From Pedobacter sp. MR2016-24 (lineage in GTDB: Bacteria; Bacteroidota; Bacteroidia; Sphingobacteriales; Sphingobacteriaceae): a stretch of 64,000 nucleotides of DNA. The stretch is taken from contig NZ_JAPIVO010000009.1 of the NCBI RefSeq assembly GCF_026239655.1, forward strand, positions 248,001 through 312,000, in the 5' to 3' direction. The notes beneath the pieces are model-generated. The model was given only the letters and a program-made list of their open reading frames with translations, was not told the origin of the DNA and searched no databases. Made by a program: the position numbers and the translations under genes. Shown here piece by piece: positions 55,020 through 63,054 of this stretch; within the stretch, counting starts at the first letter, position 1; each line of letters opens with the position of its first letter.

Positions 55020-55109
55020 ATGAACAACATAATTATAAACACAGACATGATAGCCAATGGCATAACTAAAACGCCTAATGCTATCAACAATGTCAGCCCA
55101 ATTTCATAA
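55020..55109 (+). CDS. Possible 29-residue leader peptide
   Basis: ATG 55020, placed like other phage starts behind a GACTATTTAT motif. It overlaps the start of the nuclease gene in another frame. It may be a coupling leader; weak evidence. Confidence 0.25.
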   Translation: MNNIIINTDMIANGITKTPNAINNVSPIS

Positions 55110-55563
55110 GGATTTAAAGTCTGGTCAATCAGCGGAAAATGAAGTTGCTTCTATACTTCAACAGTTTGGATACAATGTAACTAGTACACAGAATCAAATG
55201 CTATTTGAAGGTTATGACCTGATAGTAACTACTCCCAAATCTAAAACCAAATACATAGAGGTTAAAGAAGATAGAATGGCTGATAACACTGGTAATGTTG
55301 CGGTAGAGATTGGGAAAAAAGATTACGATGGTCAACTACAAAAGTCAGGTTTATCTGCTACACAGTCAACCCATATGGTATTTAAGATAGTTGGTAAGTA
55401 TGATAAGTTTTATTCAATTAAAACAGAAGCATTAAAGCAATTAATCCGAGACAGAAAAGCCGATGGATTATTAAAGATAGTTATGGGAGGTGATAATCAA
55501 AACAGCAAGATAGCACTGTTACCTCTGATAATTCTAAAGAAGAATAGTAAAAAAATCAACTAA
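55090..55563 (+). CDS. PD-(D/E)xK-type nuclease
   Basis: 157 residues from ATG 55090 (or 161 from 55078). The core pattern is a helix with Glu16 in SAENEVASILQQFGYNV, Asp43 in EGYDLIVTT, and the E57-x-K59 strand KYIEVKED, the layout of PD-(D/E)xK nucleases (resolvase or restriction-like). Probably a phage Holliday-junction resolvase or recombination nuclease. The sigma-like gene begins with GTG immediately after its stop. Confidence 0.65.
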   Translation: MSAQFHKDLKSGQSAENEVASILQQFGYNVTSTQNQMLFEGYDLIVTTPKSKTKYIEVKEDRMADNTGNVAVEIGKKDYDGQLQKSGLSATQSTHMVFKIVGKYDKFYSIKTEALKQLIRDRKADGLLKIVMGGDNQNSKIALLPLIILKKNSKKIN

Positions 55564-56373
55564 GTGAGTAACGAAGAATTTAAAAATCAAACAATCAGTG
55601 ACCTATTTAAATCTAAAACAATTCACTTAAGAATTGAGATGATTCTGTATGAAAAAGCAGGACTGGCAAGAAATGTAAGAGGGATGGTAGTAGAAGATTT
55701 AACACAGCAGGTTTTCCTTGATCTATGCAGAAAGGATGCAGATTGGTTCTATGATACCTTCCATGATGACCCTAATTATTTAATGGCCTACGTTACGAAC
55801 ATGGCGAAAAATATGGGTGTACGTACAAATAAACTTAAGCCTAAACCATCTAGTGTTAGAGAATTTAGGTTTGCCAGTAGTTTTAATTCAAGTCATAACA
55901 ACGTGCTAGAGCCTACTGAATTCAATTATGATAGTGAGCAAAGCAGTGATGGTATCAGCGCAAAGGTGTTAGCCAGTGAAGAACCAGATGTAAACGATAA
56001 ACATCAGCTATTCCAATTCCTTAAAGAAAACCTGTCTACAGAAGAAATAGAAATCTTGGATATCCTTACCAATCATAAGCAAAAGCCAGGAAGAAAAAAG
56101 CAGGGACTACAACAACAGATTGATGATGTAAAATCTAAGGTTAAAACGCTATTACAAGCTCACAGTAGCAATTACTATAAAGCTAGAGCCATAACCATAG
56201 GTGAGCAGCTGTTGGAACATAGACTATCAGGAACTAATCCAAAACCTCTATCAGAAGATGAAAAAGGTAGGCTATCAAAGTTCAAACCTTATAAAGCATA
56301 TGAAGAATATCCAGTGAGCAAATGGAATAAACGTAAAGACAATAAGAACGTAGACGATGAAGAAGCTGATTAA
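55564..56373 (+). CDS. Sigma-70-like transcription factor (probable late-gene activator)
   Basis: 269 residues, GTG start right after the upstream TAA. Region 2-like segment: VEDLTQQVFLDLCRKDADWFYDTF and YLMAYVTNMAKNMGVRTNK, as in sigma region 2.1-2.2. Region 4-like helices: LSTEEIEILDILTNHKQKPG and QQQIDDVKSKVKTLLQ. The long basic linkers are unusual. It sits just before the structural genes, fitting a role in late transcription; weak similarity, so moderate confidence. Confidence 0.5.
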   Translation: MSNEEFKNQTISDLFKSKTIHLRIEMILYEKAGLARNVRGMVVEDLTQQVFLDLCRKDADWFYDTFHDDPNYLMAYVTNMAKNMGVRTNKLKPKPSSVREFRFASSFNSSHNNVLEPTEFNYDSEQSSDGISAKVLASEEPDVNDKHQLFQFLKENLSTEEIEILDILTNHKQKPGRKKQGLQQQIDDVKSKVKTLLQAHSSNYYKARAITIGEQLLEHRLSGTNPKPLSEDEKGRLSKFKPYKAYEEYPVSKWNKRKDNKNVDDEEAD

Positions 56374-56530
56374 ATTAATAACCACAATCTTAAACCTTCC
56401 AATCAATGCCGTTGGAATACAGCTAATCATAGACTGGTTTAAACCAAAGAAGAAAGAGGTGAAGCAAGAAGAGGTAACACCAGATCCGTTAACGGATCAT
56501 AAAGTAAAATATATTAGACACACATTCTAA
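56357..56530 (+). CDS. Small basic protein, 57 residues
   Basis: ATG 56357 overlaps the sigma-like gene's end by 17 bp, implying coupling. Amphipathic N-terminal helix (KKLIKLITTILNLPINAVG), then a Lys-rich tail. A TGGTTTAAACCA palindrome lies within it (56435-56446). Confidence 0.45.
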   Translation: MKKLIKLITTILNLPINAVGIQLIIDWFKPKKKEVKQEEVTPDPLTDHKVKYIRHTF

Positions 56531-56533
56531 ACA

Positions 56534-56899
56534 ATGGAAAAAATACACATAGAACTGGTTGAAACAGTAGAACAAATCAAAGATGAATTATATGCTATCT
56601 TCAATAGAAAGCAAAATAAGATGAATGCAGAGCTTAAGATGAAAGCAAAAAGGGTTCAGGATATCCGCATTCAAATCGGAATGCTCCAGAACAACAACAC
56701 CAGTTGGACATGCCCTGATTGTATATACACGACAATCAGTATGTCAATGATACCCTTTTTGGAAAGTAGTAAGTATTTAGTATTGCTGAATGAATATAAA
56801 GCTCTACAAGAGCCTAAAGTAGTAGAAGAGGTAATTACACCTGTTGAAGAAGTAAAGCCACCAGAGCCAGTAAAAAAGTCTGGAAGAAAAAAGAAATAA
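56534..56899 (+). CDS. Prophage hypothetical protein with CPDC motif, 121 residues
   Basis: Starts 3 bp after the previous stop. An N-terminal coiled coil (VETVEQIKDELYAIFNRKQ), a CPDC pair at 60-63 and a Pro/Val-rich acidic tail ending in a basic KKSGRKKK. Unknown function. Confidence 0.5.
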   Translation: MEKIHIELVETVEQIKDELYAIFNRKQNKMNAELKMKAKRVQDIRIQIGMLQNNNTSWTCPDCIYTTISMSMIPFLESSKYLVLLNEYKALQEPKVVEEVITPVEEVKPPEPVKKSGRKKK

Positions 56900-56959
56900 A
56901 GTAAAATACATTCCATTTTATTTCAAAATCAGGAATTTTAGAATGTAAAATAGATAATT

Positions 56960-56967
56960 TACTTTTG
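56960..56967 (+). promoter_or_regulatory. Candidate -7 box
   Basis: TACTTTTG, matching TAnnTTTG, about 50 bp before the 57017 micro-gene. No convincing -33. Confidence 0.35.
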
Positions 56968-57016
56968 TACTATAGTAAGACCGTAATCTACATCAACCGT
57001 GTTTAGTTAAAACACA

Positions 57017-57127
57017 ATGAACAGGAGTAAAAAAATCTCAAAATGGATTTTAAAAGTAGTAGTTAGAAGAGTAGTTACAGAGTCTATTAAATTTATATTA
57101 ACTTTAATTACAGACCAATTTTCGTAG
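57017..57127 (+). CDS. Small amphipathic basic peptide, 36 residues
   Basis: ATG 57017: strongly basic N-terminal half with Lys/Arg and hydrophobic stretches (SKKISKWILKVVVRRVV), then FILTLITDQFS. Amphipathic helix character. It follows a -7 box and precedes a terminator, so it is plausibly expressed as a monocistronic micro-gene. Confidence 0.45.
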   Translation: MNRSKKISKWILKVVVRRVVTESIKFILTLITDQFS

Positions 57128-57140
57128 GCATTTAAATTTA

Positions 57141-57169
57141 ACCTCATCATTATTTTGGTGGGGTTTTTC
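57141..57169 (+). terminator. Terminator after the 36-residue gene
   Basis: ACCTCATCA / TGGTGGGGT stem (two G-U pairs) followed by TTTTT. Confidence 0.65.
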
Positions 57170-57254
57170 ATTTCTTTTTTCTTCCGATATAAGCTACAAC
57201 AATTGCTGTTACAGTTGGTAGCACGATTCTGAGAATATCTTTTAAATCTTCCAT
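57168..57254 (-). CDS. Small single-TM protein, 28 residues, leftward
   Basis: Minus-strand ATG at 57254: an amphipathic or TM segment (ILRIVLPTVTAIVVAYIG) followed by RKKK. It is convergent with the 57017 gene across the terminator. Confidence 0.4.
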   Translation of the reverse strand: MEDLKDILRIVLPTVTAIVVAYIGRKKK

Positions 57255-58034
57255 ATTATTTGTTTTTTAATAAGCACTAGTTAAAGCATCATCTTTGTTC
57301 AGTTAATCATCTAAACTAACTTCTTCATTTTCTCTATCAGTAACAGTAACAAGACCAGAAATAGAATAAGAATTATTCAACTGTCAGTACCATAATATAA
57401 AGTAATTCTTTTGGTTTAAACCAAATTTATTTTGCATTTCAAACCTATGTATTTTACTGAAATTAGTTTTGACATATATGTCCCTTTTTTCAAATTTTCT
57501 GTACAAATGAAATGAACATTTTTCACATTTCAAAACTTTAAATTTTGTAGAAGTATAAATTTTGTTTTAAACCAAAATAAATTCTTTTGGTGTTTTAAAA
57601 AATCTTTAAATAATTTTTCCATTATTTTTAAAATCTACCTATAATACCTGCATTAAATTCAAATCAGAGCGTTTTGTATTGCCTTGAAAAATGTGGATAA
57701 ATAGTTGTAAATATTTTTATTTCTTTTGGTTCGCCAATCTTAGTTGGATTCTAAAAATTTTCCTAATCCTCCTACCATTATAATATGTTTAGTATACTAA
57801 TTACATCACAAAACTCTGCAAAATTTATATAAGCAACAAATACAGTTTGCTTGTTGATTTCTTTTATTTCCTTTTATGGAAATACAGTTATTGTCTATTG
57901 CAATGGTTTTATTTAATTACATTGTTTATAGCTATAATTATGGGCTTATGTCATATTTATGTCTGATTTTGGTTATTTTAATTTTGCCTATCCATTACCT
58001 CCCTGAACCTGATAAATACAGGTGAAAACAAGAA
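57255..58034. other. 780-bp non-coding spacer with TTTTGGT elements
   Basis: No ORF of note. It contains a perfect palindrome TTTGGTTTAAACCAAA (57410-57425), an ACCAAAA/TTTTGGT hairpin (57571-57591), and TTCTTTTGGT at 57408, 57583 and 57721 (positions approximate to a base or two). A -7-like TAATTTTG is at 57979-57986 just before the packaging genes. It may be a replication origin, operator region or late-promoter region. Confidence 0.5.
57991..57999 (+). repeat. TCCATTACC motif, copy 1
   Basis: 35 bp before ATG 58035; followed by GATAAATA. Confidence 0.45.
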
Positions 58035-58352
58035 ATGGGAAGAATACAAAAGGGTACATCTGGTAATCCAAATGGACGGCCAAAGGGGGCGATTAACAAA
58101 GTAAATAGGGATGTTAAAGCAGTTATAACAAAAGTAGTTGAAGGTCGCTTACAAGAGCTTAATGATGACTTAGAATCAATGAGTAAATTCAGTAAGTGGA
58201 CAATATTATTAAATGTAATGAAGTATGCTTATCCAACATTATCAGCACAAAAAATAGAGGCAGATATTAACACAAGTGGTAAAATAGAATTCACTATTAA
58301 ATACGATAATCAGTTACCACCTGCTAAGGATAATAACATAATTGATATATAA
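58035..58352 (+). CDS. DUF5681-like protein, probable small terminase role
   Basis: 105 residues. N-terminus GRIQKGTSGNPNGRPKGAIN is the DUF5681 signature, an AT-hook-like motif found in phage proteins next to terminase genes. The rest is helical (VNRDVKAVITKVVEGRLQELND). Two bases separate it from the large terminase gene, so it probably recognises phage DNA for packaging. Confidence 0.75.
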   Translation: MGRIQKGTSGNPNGRPKGAINKVNRDVKAVITKVVEGRLQELNDDLESMSKFSKWTILLNVMKYAYPTLSAQKIEADINTSGKIEFTIKYDNQLPPAKDNNIIDI

Positions 58353-58354
58353 TT

Positions 58355-59596
58355 ATGGTTGAATTAGTATTACAACAATTACATCCTGCACAACAAACTA
58401 TCTTCAATTCAACAGAGCGTAATGTAATTGTAATGGCAGGTAGACAGTTTGGTAAATCTTCACTCTGTATACAGAAGATAGTACATTGTTTATTGGGGAT
58501 AGATAATAATGGAGTAGGTGAAAATGCATTCTATATAACACCGTATTATAAATTAGCAAAGAAGTTTTATAGGGATTTAGTTAATGCATTTCCAAGTGAA
58601 TTAATTGAATCAGATAATAAAACAGACCTTCAAATAACATTGAAGAATGGTGCATTTGTTCAACTGTATTCTGCTGATAATATGGATGCTATTAGGGGTA
58701 ACAATGAGATATCATTAGTGATATTAGATGAGGCTGCATATTATGATGTGGAAACATTATATGGGGATGTTATAGAACCAATGTTGGGGATTAAAGATAG
58801 AGGTAGATGTATAATAGTTTCAACCCCTAATTCAACTAATGGATTCTTTAGGATGTGGCAAGCAGCTACTGATGGTATGGACGATTGGGAAGCATTTAAA
58901 TACACTGCATATGATAATCCTTTTTGGAGTAAAGAACGATTAGATAAGATTAAAGCAAATGCCCGATCCATAATTAAATTCAATCAAGAATACCTATGTG
59001 AAGTAAGTGCAACAGAAGCATGTCCCTTTGAATATGAGTATATCCAGAAAGCAAGAACATCAGTATTAAGTACTAAAAAAACTGTGTGCTATGGTATTGA
59101 TGTGGCATTAGGTAAGGGTAATCAAACAGGAGATTGGACAGCTATAACAGGGTTAGATGATACAGGACATATCACATACTTTGATAGGTTTAGGATACCA
59201 TCATCTGCATTACAATTCAACAAGATGGATGTATTAGATAAGAATACTTTGAAGGTTATTGATAGCACCAGTGTTGGTAACTGGTATTATGAACAACTGC
59301 AAAATTCAGGACATTATGTTGAAGGTATGTCATTCACTAATTCCAACAAGACAGATATGGTTTATGAGTTTGTAAATGCTACAGAGAAAGAAGAGGTAAA
59401 GGTTAATGATATCATAGCTGATGAGATGCAGATATATGAAGCTAGGTTAACTAAGAGTAATAACTATCAATTCGGTAATCAAGCAGGCAAGAATAATTAT
59501 GATGATGCATTAACATCTGCTATGCTTGCTTACAAAGGATTAAGTGATTACGGATTAAAAAGTGGTGGTGGTCAATGGTCTGTGTATTCAGTATAG
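58355..59596 (+). CDS. terL: Terminase large subunit
   Basis: 413 residues. ATPase domain: Walker A MAGRQFGKSS (27-36), Walker B SLVILDEAAYY (120-130), coupling motif CIIVSTPNST. Nuclease domain: acidic strand YGIDVALGKG with Asp249, DWTAITGLDD, and C-terminal NNYDDALTSAML. This is the classic two-domain packaging motor. The next genes are not a portal or capsid, see findings. Confidence 0.93.
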   Translation: MVELVLQQLHPAQQTIFNSTERNVIVMAGRQFGKSSLCIQKIVHCLLGIDNNGVGENAFYITPYYKLAKKFYRDLVNAFPSELIESDNKTDLQITLKNGAFVQLYSADNMDAIRGNNEISLVILDEAAYYDVETLYGDVIEPMLGIKDRGRCIIVSTPNSTNGFFRMWQAATDGMDDWEAFKYTAYDNPFWSKERLDKIKANARSIIKFNQEYLCEVSATEACPFEYEYIQKARTSVLSTKKTVCYGIDVALGKGNQTGDWTAITGLDDTGHITYFDRFRIPSSALQFNKMDVLDKNTLKVIDSTSVGNWYYEQLQNSGHYVEGMSFTNSNKTDMVYEFVNATEKEEVKVNDIIADEMQIYEARLTKSNNYQFGNQAGKNNYDDALTSAMLAYKGLSDYGLKSGGGQWSVYSV

Positions 59597-59599
59597 CAA

Positions 59600-59608
59600 T
59601 CCATTACC
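59600..59608 (+). repeat. TCCATTACC motif, copy 2
   Basis: Ends 10 bp before ATG 59619; followed by TGACTATAAC. Confidence 0.45.
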
Positions 59609-59618
59609 TGACTATAAC

Positions 59619-60260
59619 ATGGGAGAAACAATGACATTTAAAGAACTAAAGAATAAGATACCGCAAGGTTGGAATGAAGTTAACCTTGAAACATATCAGA
59701 GGGTAATAAGCCAGACATATGATTGGGAGCTACAGGAACATGAAGATGGTTATGAACTACAACAAATTGATAATAGCCTGTTAACTATTGCTGCTATTAC
59801 AGGAGTAGATATAAACATCATCAGAGGTTACGATATCAAACAATACATAGACTTGGTTACGCTGATTCAATGGGCAAGTAAATTACCAGAACCGCTAAAG
59901 GATAGACCATCATATTTGATTGATACATTAGACTTAACAGTGAATAATTATTTGACCTATAAAGCTCTAGGTGGTGAATTTAAATCTATTGATAATGTTG
60001 CATCAGTTGTTGAATTCTTCATAAGGAAAGAACCCATTTCCAAATGGAAGAGGATATTGTATTTCTGGAAGGACTTAACCATTAAACCAATTGATGTAAA
60101 CAAGATGAATATGATTGAAATAGTCACATTGTTTTTTTTTGCACAAAAGACTTTAACAAAATATTTAGAGCGTTTGAGAATCAAACAAACAGTACAGTTA
60201 AAGACAGCCCTAATGATGCAAAAACTACAAGCTTCGCAGAAGACGAGCGTAAACATTTAA
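59619..60260 (+). CDS. Virion protein, frame-0 product of a probable frameshift gene
   Basis: 213 residues from ATG 59619 (ATG 59631 also possible). Begins MTFKELKNKIPQGWNEVNLETYQRVIS, a phage protein start seen next to virion genes, then TIAAITGVDINIIRGYDIK and YKALGGEFKSIDNVASVVEFFIRKEP. A run of nine T (60132-60140) near its end sits where a -1 slip would enter the overlapping open frame 60119-60409. It may be a tail-assembly-chaperone-type gene; the family is not established. Confidence 0.65.
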   Translation: MGETMTFKELKNKIPQGWNEVNLETYQRVISQTYDWELQEHEDGYELQQIDNSLLTIAAITGVDINIIRGYDIKQYIDLVTLIQWASKLPEPLKDRPSYLIDTLDLTVNNYLTYKALGGEFKSIDNVASVVEFFIRKEPISKWKRILYFWKDLTIKPIDVNKMNMIEIVTLFFFAQKTLTKYLERLRIKQTVQLKTALMMQKLQASQKTSVNI

Positions 60261-60409
60261 AAGATGTTTATTCATGGTACTGGTTGGTTAAATCTGTAGC
60301 AGATTGGGATAATAAAACAACTGATGATATTTATGATTCTTCACTAAGCTATGTACTTAATGTAGCTAAGATAATGGAAGCAAAAGCAGAATATAATAAT
60401 ATTAAATAA
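60119..60409 (+). CDS. -1 frame extension of the 59619 gene
   Basis: Open in the -1 frame from just after a TGA at 60116 to TAA 60407-60409; only reachable by slippage because it has no suitable start. The encoded stretch is protein-like: DFNKIFRAFENQTNSTV, AEDERKHLKDVYSWYWL and VADWDNKTTDDIYDSSLSYV, ending in AKIMEAKAEYNNIK. Its stop overlaps the next ATG as TAATG, which supports real translation. The full fused product would have about 260 residues. Confidence 0.6.
   Translation, partial: NSHIVFFCTKDFNKIFRAFENQTNSTVKDSPNDAKTTSFAEDERKHLKDVYSWYWLVKSVADWDNKTTDDIYDSSLSYVLNVAKIMEAKAEYNNIK
60132..60140 (+). promoter_or_regulatory. T9 slippery run
   Basis: Nine T residues in frame TTG-TTT-TTT-TTT-GCA. 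Allows a -1 slip; alternatively a homopolymer sequencing error. Confidence 0.5.
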
Positions 60410-61110
60410 TGGCAGCACCTTACCCTGATTCACTATCATCTGCTCTAAGAGCAAGCAGAAATACTTCATTAGATTTCTTGGATAACTTAGGTACTTCACA
60501 AGATTCATTTGAACCTACCATTACAACAATGGAACGTATAGCGGGAAGATTTATAGAGAAGGTAAAAACAAACCTGACAACAGGTAACTATCAGGTAACT
60601 GGTGATATCGGAAATCTAGCAATTGAAATTATTGATGATAACAAATTACATATCGTAGGCTCTATTCAATTACTTGTATTGAACTATGGTATCAGTGGTG
60701 CATTTTCCAATGCTAAAGCACCTCAATCTCCATTCTCATACCACAAAGGAATACTTCCACCGATACTACCATTCATTGCATGGCAACAGTTCAGGCAATT
60801 GGAATACAGGCGACCTGAAGGTATGTCTGATGAAACTTTTGCTAATATGACTCAGGATGATAAAGATAAAGCTGTAGCATATGCTGTAAAGAATGCTATC
60901 TACAGAGACGGTAGAAAACCACATCCAATTATGAATATTGAGTTGGTTGAATTAGAAGAAGAACTGGTTACAGAACTTACTAATCAATCAATTAATAACG
61001 TCCTAAGTATGTTACCATTAACAATCGGTGTACCTAGTGCATATAACGCAGAGGGTAGAATTCCACTTACTGGTGTTCCGATACCTGGCTTAATTCAATC
61101 AAACAGATAA
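60409..61110 (+). CDS. Virion-associated protein, 233 residues
   Basis: MAAPYPDSLSSALRASRNTSLDFLDNL, then TMERIAGRFIEKVKTNLTTGNYQVTGDIGNLAIEII, HIVGSIQLLVLNYGISGAF and ILPFIAWQQFRQLEYRRPEG. Architecture resembles phage neck/tail-completion or HK97-gp10-like proteins; not assigned confidently. TAATG overlap upstream and downstream couples it to both neighbours. Confidence 0.5.
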   Translation: MAAPYPDSLSSALRASRNTSLDFLDNLGTSQDSFEPTITTMERIAGRFIEKVKTNLTTGNYQVTGDIGNLAIEIIDDNKLHIVGSIQLLVLNYGISGAFSNAKAPQSPFSYHKGILPPILPFIAWQQFRQLEYRRPEGMSDETFANMTQDDKDKAVAYAVKNAIYRDGRKPHPIMNIELVELEEELVTELTNQSINNVLSMLPLTIGVPSAYNAEGRIPLTGVPIPGLIQSNR

Positions 61111-61322
61111 TGATAAATATTATAGATATAGTGAGGAGTTGGATTAAGGTCTACACTCATACACCAGAAGAAAAATCACTGGCAACAACCAGAATGAAAG
61201 TATGTGATGAATGCCCTTCAAAGGTTAAATCATCCTTATTCAGTTACACCTGTTCAGATTGTGGTTGTCCCTTATCAAAGAAGCAATGGTCATTCTTTCC
61301 TTGCGATAAGTGGGAAGATTAA
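61110..61322 (+). CDS. Small zinc-ribbon protein (DUF6171-like), 70 residues
   Basis: Cysteines C32-x2-C35 and C48-x2-C51-x-C53 plus C65 (KVCDECPSK, YTCSDCGCPLSKK, FFPCDKWE) fit a zinc ribbon. Overlaps the previous gene as TAATG. Likely a small DNA- or protein-binding phage factor. Confidence 0.6.
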   Translation: MINIIDIVRSWIKVYTHTPEEKSLATTRMKVCDECPSKVKSSLFSYTCSDCGCPLSKKQWSFFPCDKWED

Positions 61323-61330
61323 CTGAATTA

Positions 61331-61339
61331 TCCATTACC
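61331..61339 (+). repeat. TCCATTACC motif, copy 3
   Basis: 16 bp before ATG 61356; followed by AGATAAATAA. Confidence 0.45.
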
Positions 61340-61355
61340 CAGATAAATAACTTAC

Positions 61356-62594
61356 ATGGCCATAACTATTATTCAACAACCACAAAAATATACACCTTCT
61401 AACAGTGATATCTTATTACAGTTTAAGACTGTCAGTATTTATTTCAGGTACTTCATTGTTGAAGTCTTGAATTCAGCAGGAGTAGTAATAAGTTCACAGA
61501 AATTAAAAGGTATTCCGACTTCCCCAAAGGAGGCATTTACTAACCTAGTTTCAATCTTATCAGATGCAGCTAAAACATCTATTAACAACAGTACTAATCT
61601 GATTGAATATACCCCTAATGATTTATATAAATACAGTATAAGGATTAAAGAATACGATGATGAGATAACATCTGTAGGTGGAGTATTCAGGCCAACAGGT
61701 AATGTTATATTAGATAGCACTACATTGATATCAGACCTTTATGTTTTCAATGCTAAGATTGAATATGATTATGATTTCACAACTGTTGTAGCTACTGCAT
61801 CAGGTACTGGTAGGTTCTTAACTAACAAGCCAGATAAATGTGACATACAACCAATAGCAACTGAATATCTGTATTATTTGAATGATGGTAGAGCTAGTAA
61901 GATTAGGTTCATATTTTATTATTCAACAGGTACATCAGTAACTAAAACTGTTGCTATTACAACTACTCAAAAGATTGGAAGGATTAATATTAGCCCTTTA
62001 GTTTTACAGGTTAATGGAAGCGTTCTAACAGACTTAAAATATTATACAATCGAACTATTAGATGTTAATAATAACGTTGCTGTACAGCCTGTATATCGTT
62101 ATCTGAATACATTCAAGAGTATTAGTAATGTACAGGTATTCTGGGCTAATACAAGTGGTGGAATAGATTCTTACTTATTCAAAAATGTTAGAGAATCAGT
62201 AGCGGTTACTAAAGTATCTACAGTTGGAAATCCTTATAAATTAGATTCCAATGGGAAGTATAGTAAGTATAATGCTGATAAATATAACGCTACAGATGTA
62301 ACATTAAAATCAGATTCATTATCAACCTATACAGTTGTTAGTGAATACCTAACTAATCCTGAGTCTAAATGGTTAACTACTTCATTGCTTGGAAGCAAGC
62401 AGGTGTATGTGATGATTGAAGGGAATAAATTATATCCTGTTAGTGTAACAGACAAGGGTGGAGCTATCCAGAATACTCGATACGGTGGACAATTGAATAG
62501 TTTTGAATTTAGCTTTACAATGGAGACTTCAATACCACTACAAAAATTTACTGGTGAAGAGTTTTTCCCATATACATTACCCATTACATTTTAA
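61356..62594 (+). CDS. Phage tail/baseplate-like structural protein, 412 residues
   Basis: Strand-rich repeated sandwich pattern: SDILLQFKTVSIYFRYFIVEVLNS, LYKYSIRIKEYDDE, ARIRFIFYYSTGTSVTKTV-type segments and YYTIELLDVNNNVAVQ, ending LNSFEFSFTMETSIPLQ and LPITF. Fits a tail-tip/baseplate or distal-tail protein with immunoglobulin-like strands. Family not identified. Followed by a hairpin. Confidence 0.45.
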   Translation: MAITIIQQPQKYTPSNSDILLQFKTVSIYFRYFIVEVLNSAGVVISSQKLKGIPTSPKEAFTNLVSILSDAAKTSINNSTNLIEYTPNDLYKYSIRIKEYDDEITSVGGVFRPTGNVILDSTTLISDLYVFNAKIEYDYDFTTVVATASGTGRFLTNKPDKCDIQPIATEYLYYLNDGRASKIRFIFYYSTGTSVTKTVAITTTQKIGRINISPLVLQVNGSVLTDLKYYTIELLDVNNNVAVQPVYRYLNTFKSISNVQVFWANTSGGIDSYLFKNVRESVAVTKVSTVGNPYKLDSNGKYSKYNADKYNATDVTLKSDSLSTYTVVSEYLTNPESKWLTTSLLGSKQVYVMIEGNKLYPVSVTDKGGAIQNTRYGGQLNSFEFSFTMETSIPLQKFTGEEFFPYTLPITF

Positions 62595-62634
62595 TCATTA
62601 TATTTTTAATCAGCATCCGCTGATCTCAAAAAAA

Positions 62635-62663
62635 AAAGGAGTAGCCATAACAGTTACTCCTTT
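62635..62663. terminator. Hairpin between convergent genes at 62594 and 62688
   Basis: AAAGGAGTA / TACTCCTTT stem. The adjacent A-run becomes a T-run on the minus strand, so it terminates the leftward gene; weaker on the plus strand. Confidence 0.75.
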
Positions 62664-62687
62664 CTCATTTATATTGGTGTTGTTGTT

Positions 62688-62978
62688 TTAAAGTGCTTCA
62701 TCATCTTTATCAAACTTTACGCCTTTTGGTAATTTAGTATTCGCAGGCTTAACTACAGTTCCTGTTTTTGTTATACCTCGTCTTTTAACAATCGGAGAAA
62801 TTACAGCTTCTGCATCTTCTAACTGTTTGTAGTATTCATACTTATCTTTGAATTCAGAAAACTCTGCTTTGTGTTTTTCAGCAGTTGCTAAATCTTCTTG
62901 AAGTGCTTCAATCTGTTTTTTAATTGCATTAATTTTTGCATCAAACTTATTTTCTAAACCTGCTTTAGGACGTGCCAT
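62688..62978 (-). CDS. Small coiled-coil protein, leftward, 96 residues
   Basis: ARPKAGLENKFDAKINAIKKQ then IEALQEDLATAEKHKAEFSEF is a basic-to-acidic coiled coil, ending in a flexible tail with KLPKGVKF. The only leftward gene among rightward late genes, with its own terminator, so it may be an independently expressed (moron-like) gene. Confidence 0.55.
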   Translation of the reverse strand: MARPKAGLENKFDAKINAIKKQIEALQEDLATAEKHKAEFSEFKDKYEYYKQLEDAEAVISPIVKRRGITKTGTVVKPANTKLPKGVKFDKDDEAL

Positions 62979-63054
62979 AATTTTATGTGTTAAAGTGAAT
63001 GCTCAAACGTACTAAAATTTTCTTAAAATCCAATACCACTGTAAAGATTCATAC

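Noticed and set aside
51112..55043. ATAAACACA, four copies before or near phage start codons
   Set aside because: Probably A-rich leader context for translation; not distinctive enough for a separate claim.
50999..61350. T4-like late promoter TATAAATA
   Set aside because: ATAAATA occurs on both strands, but is expected several times by chance at this AT content; only the longer motifs were kept.
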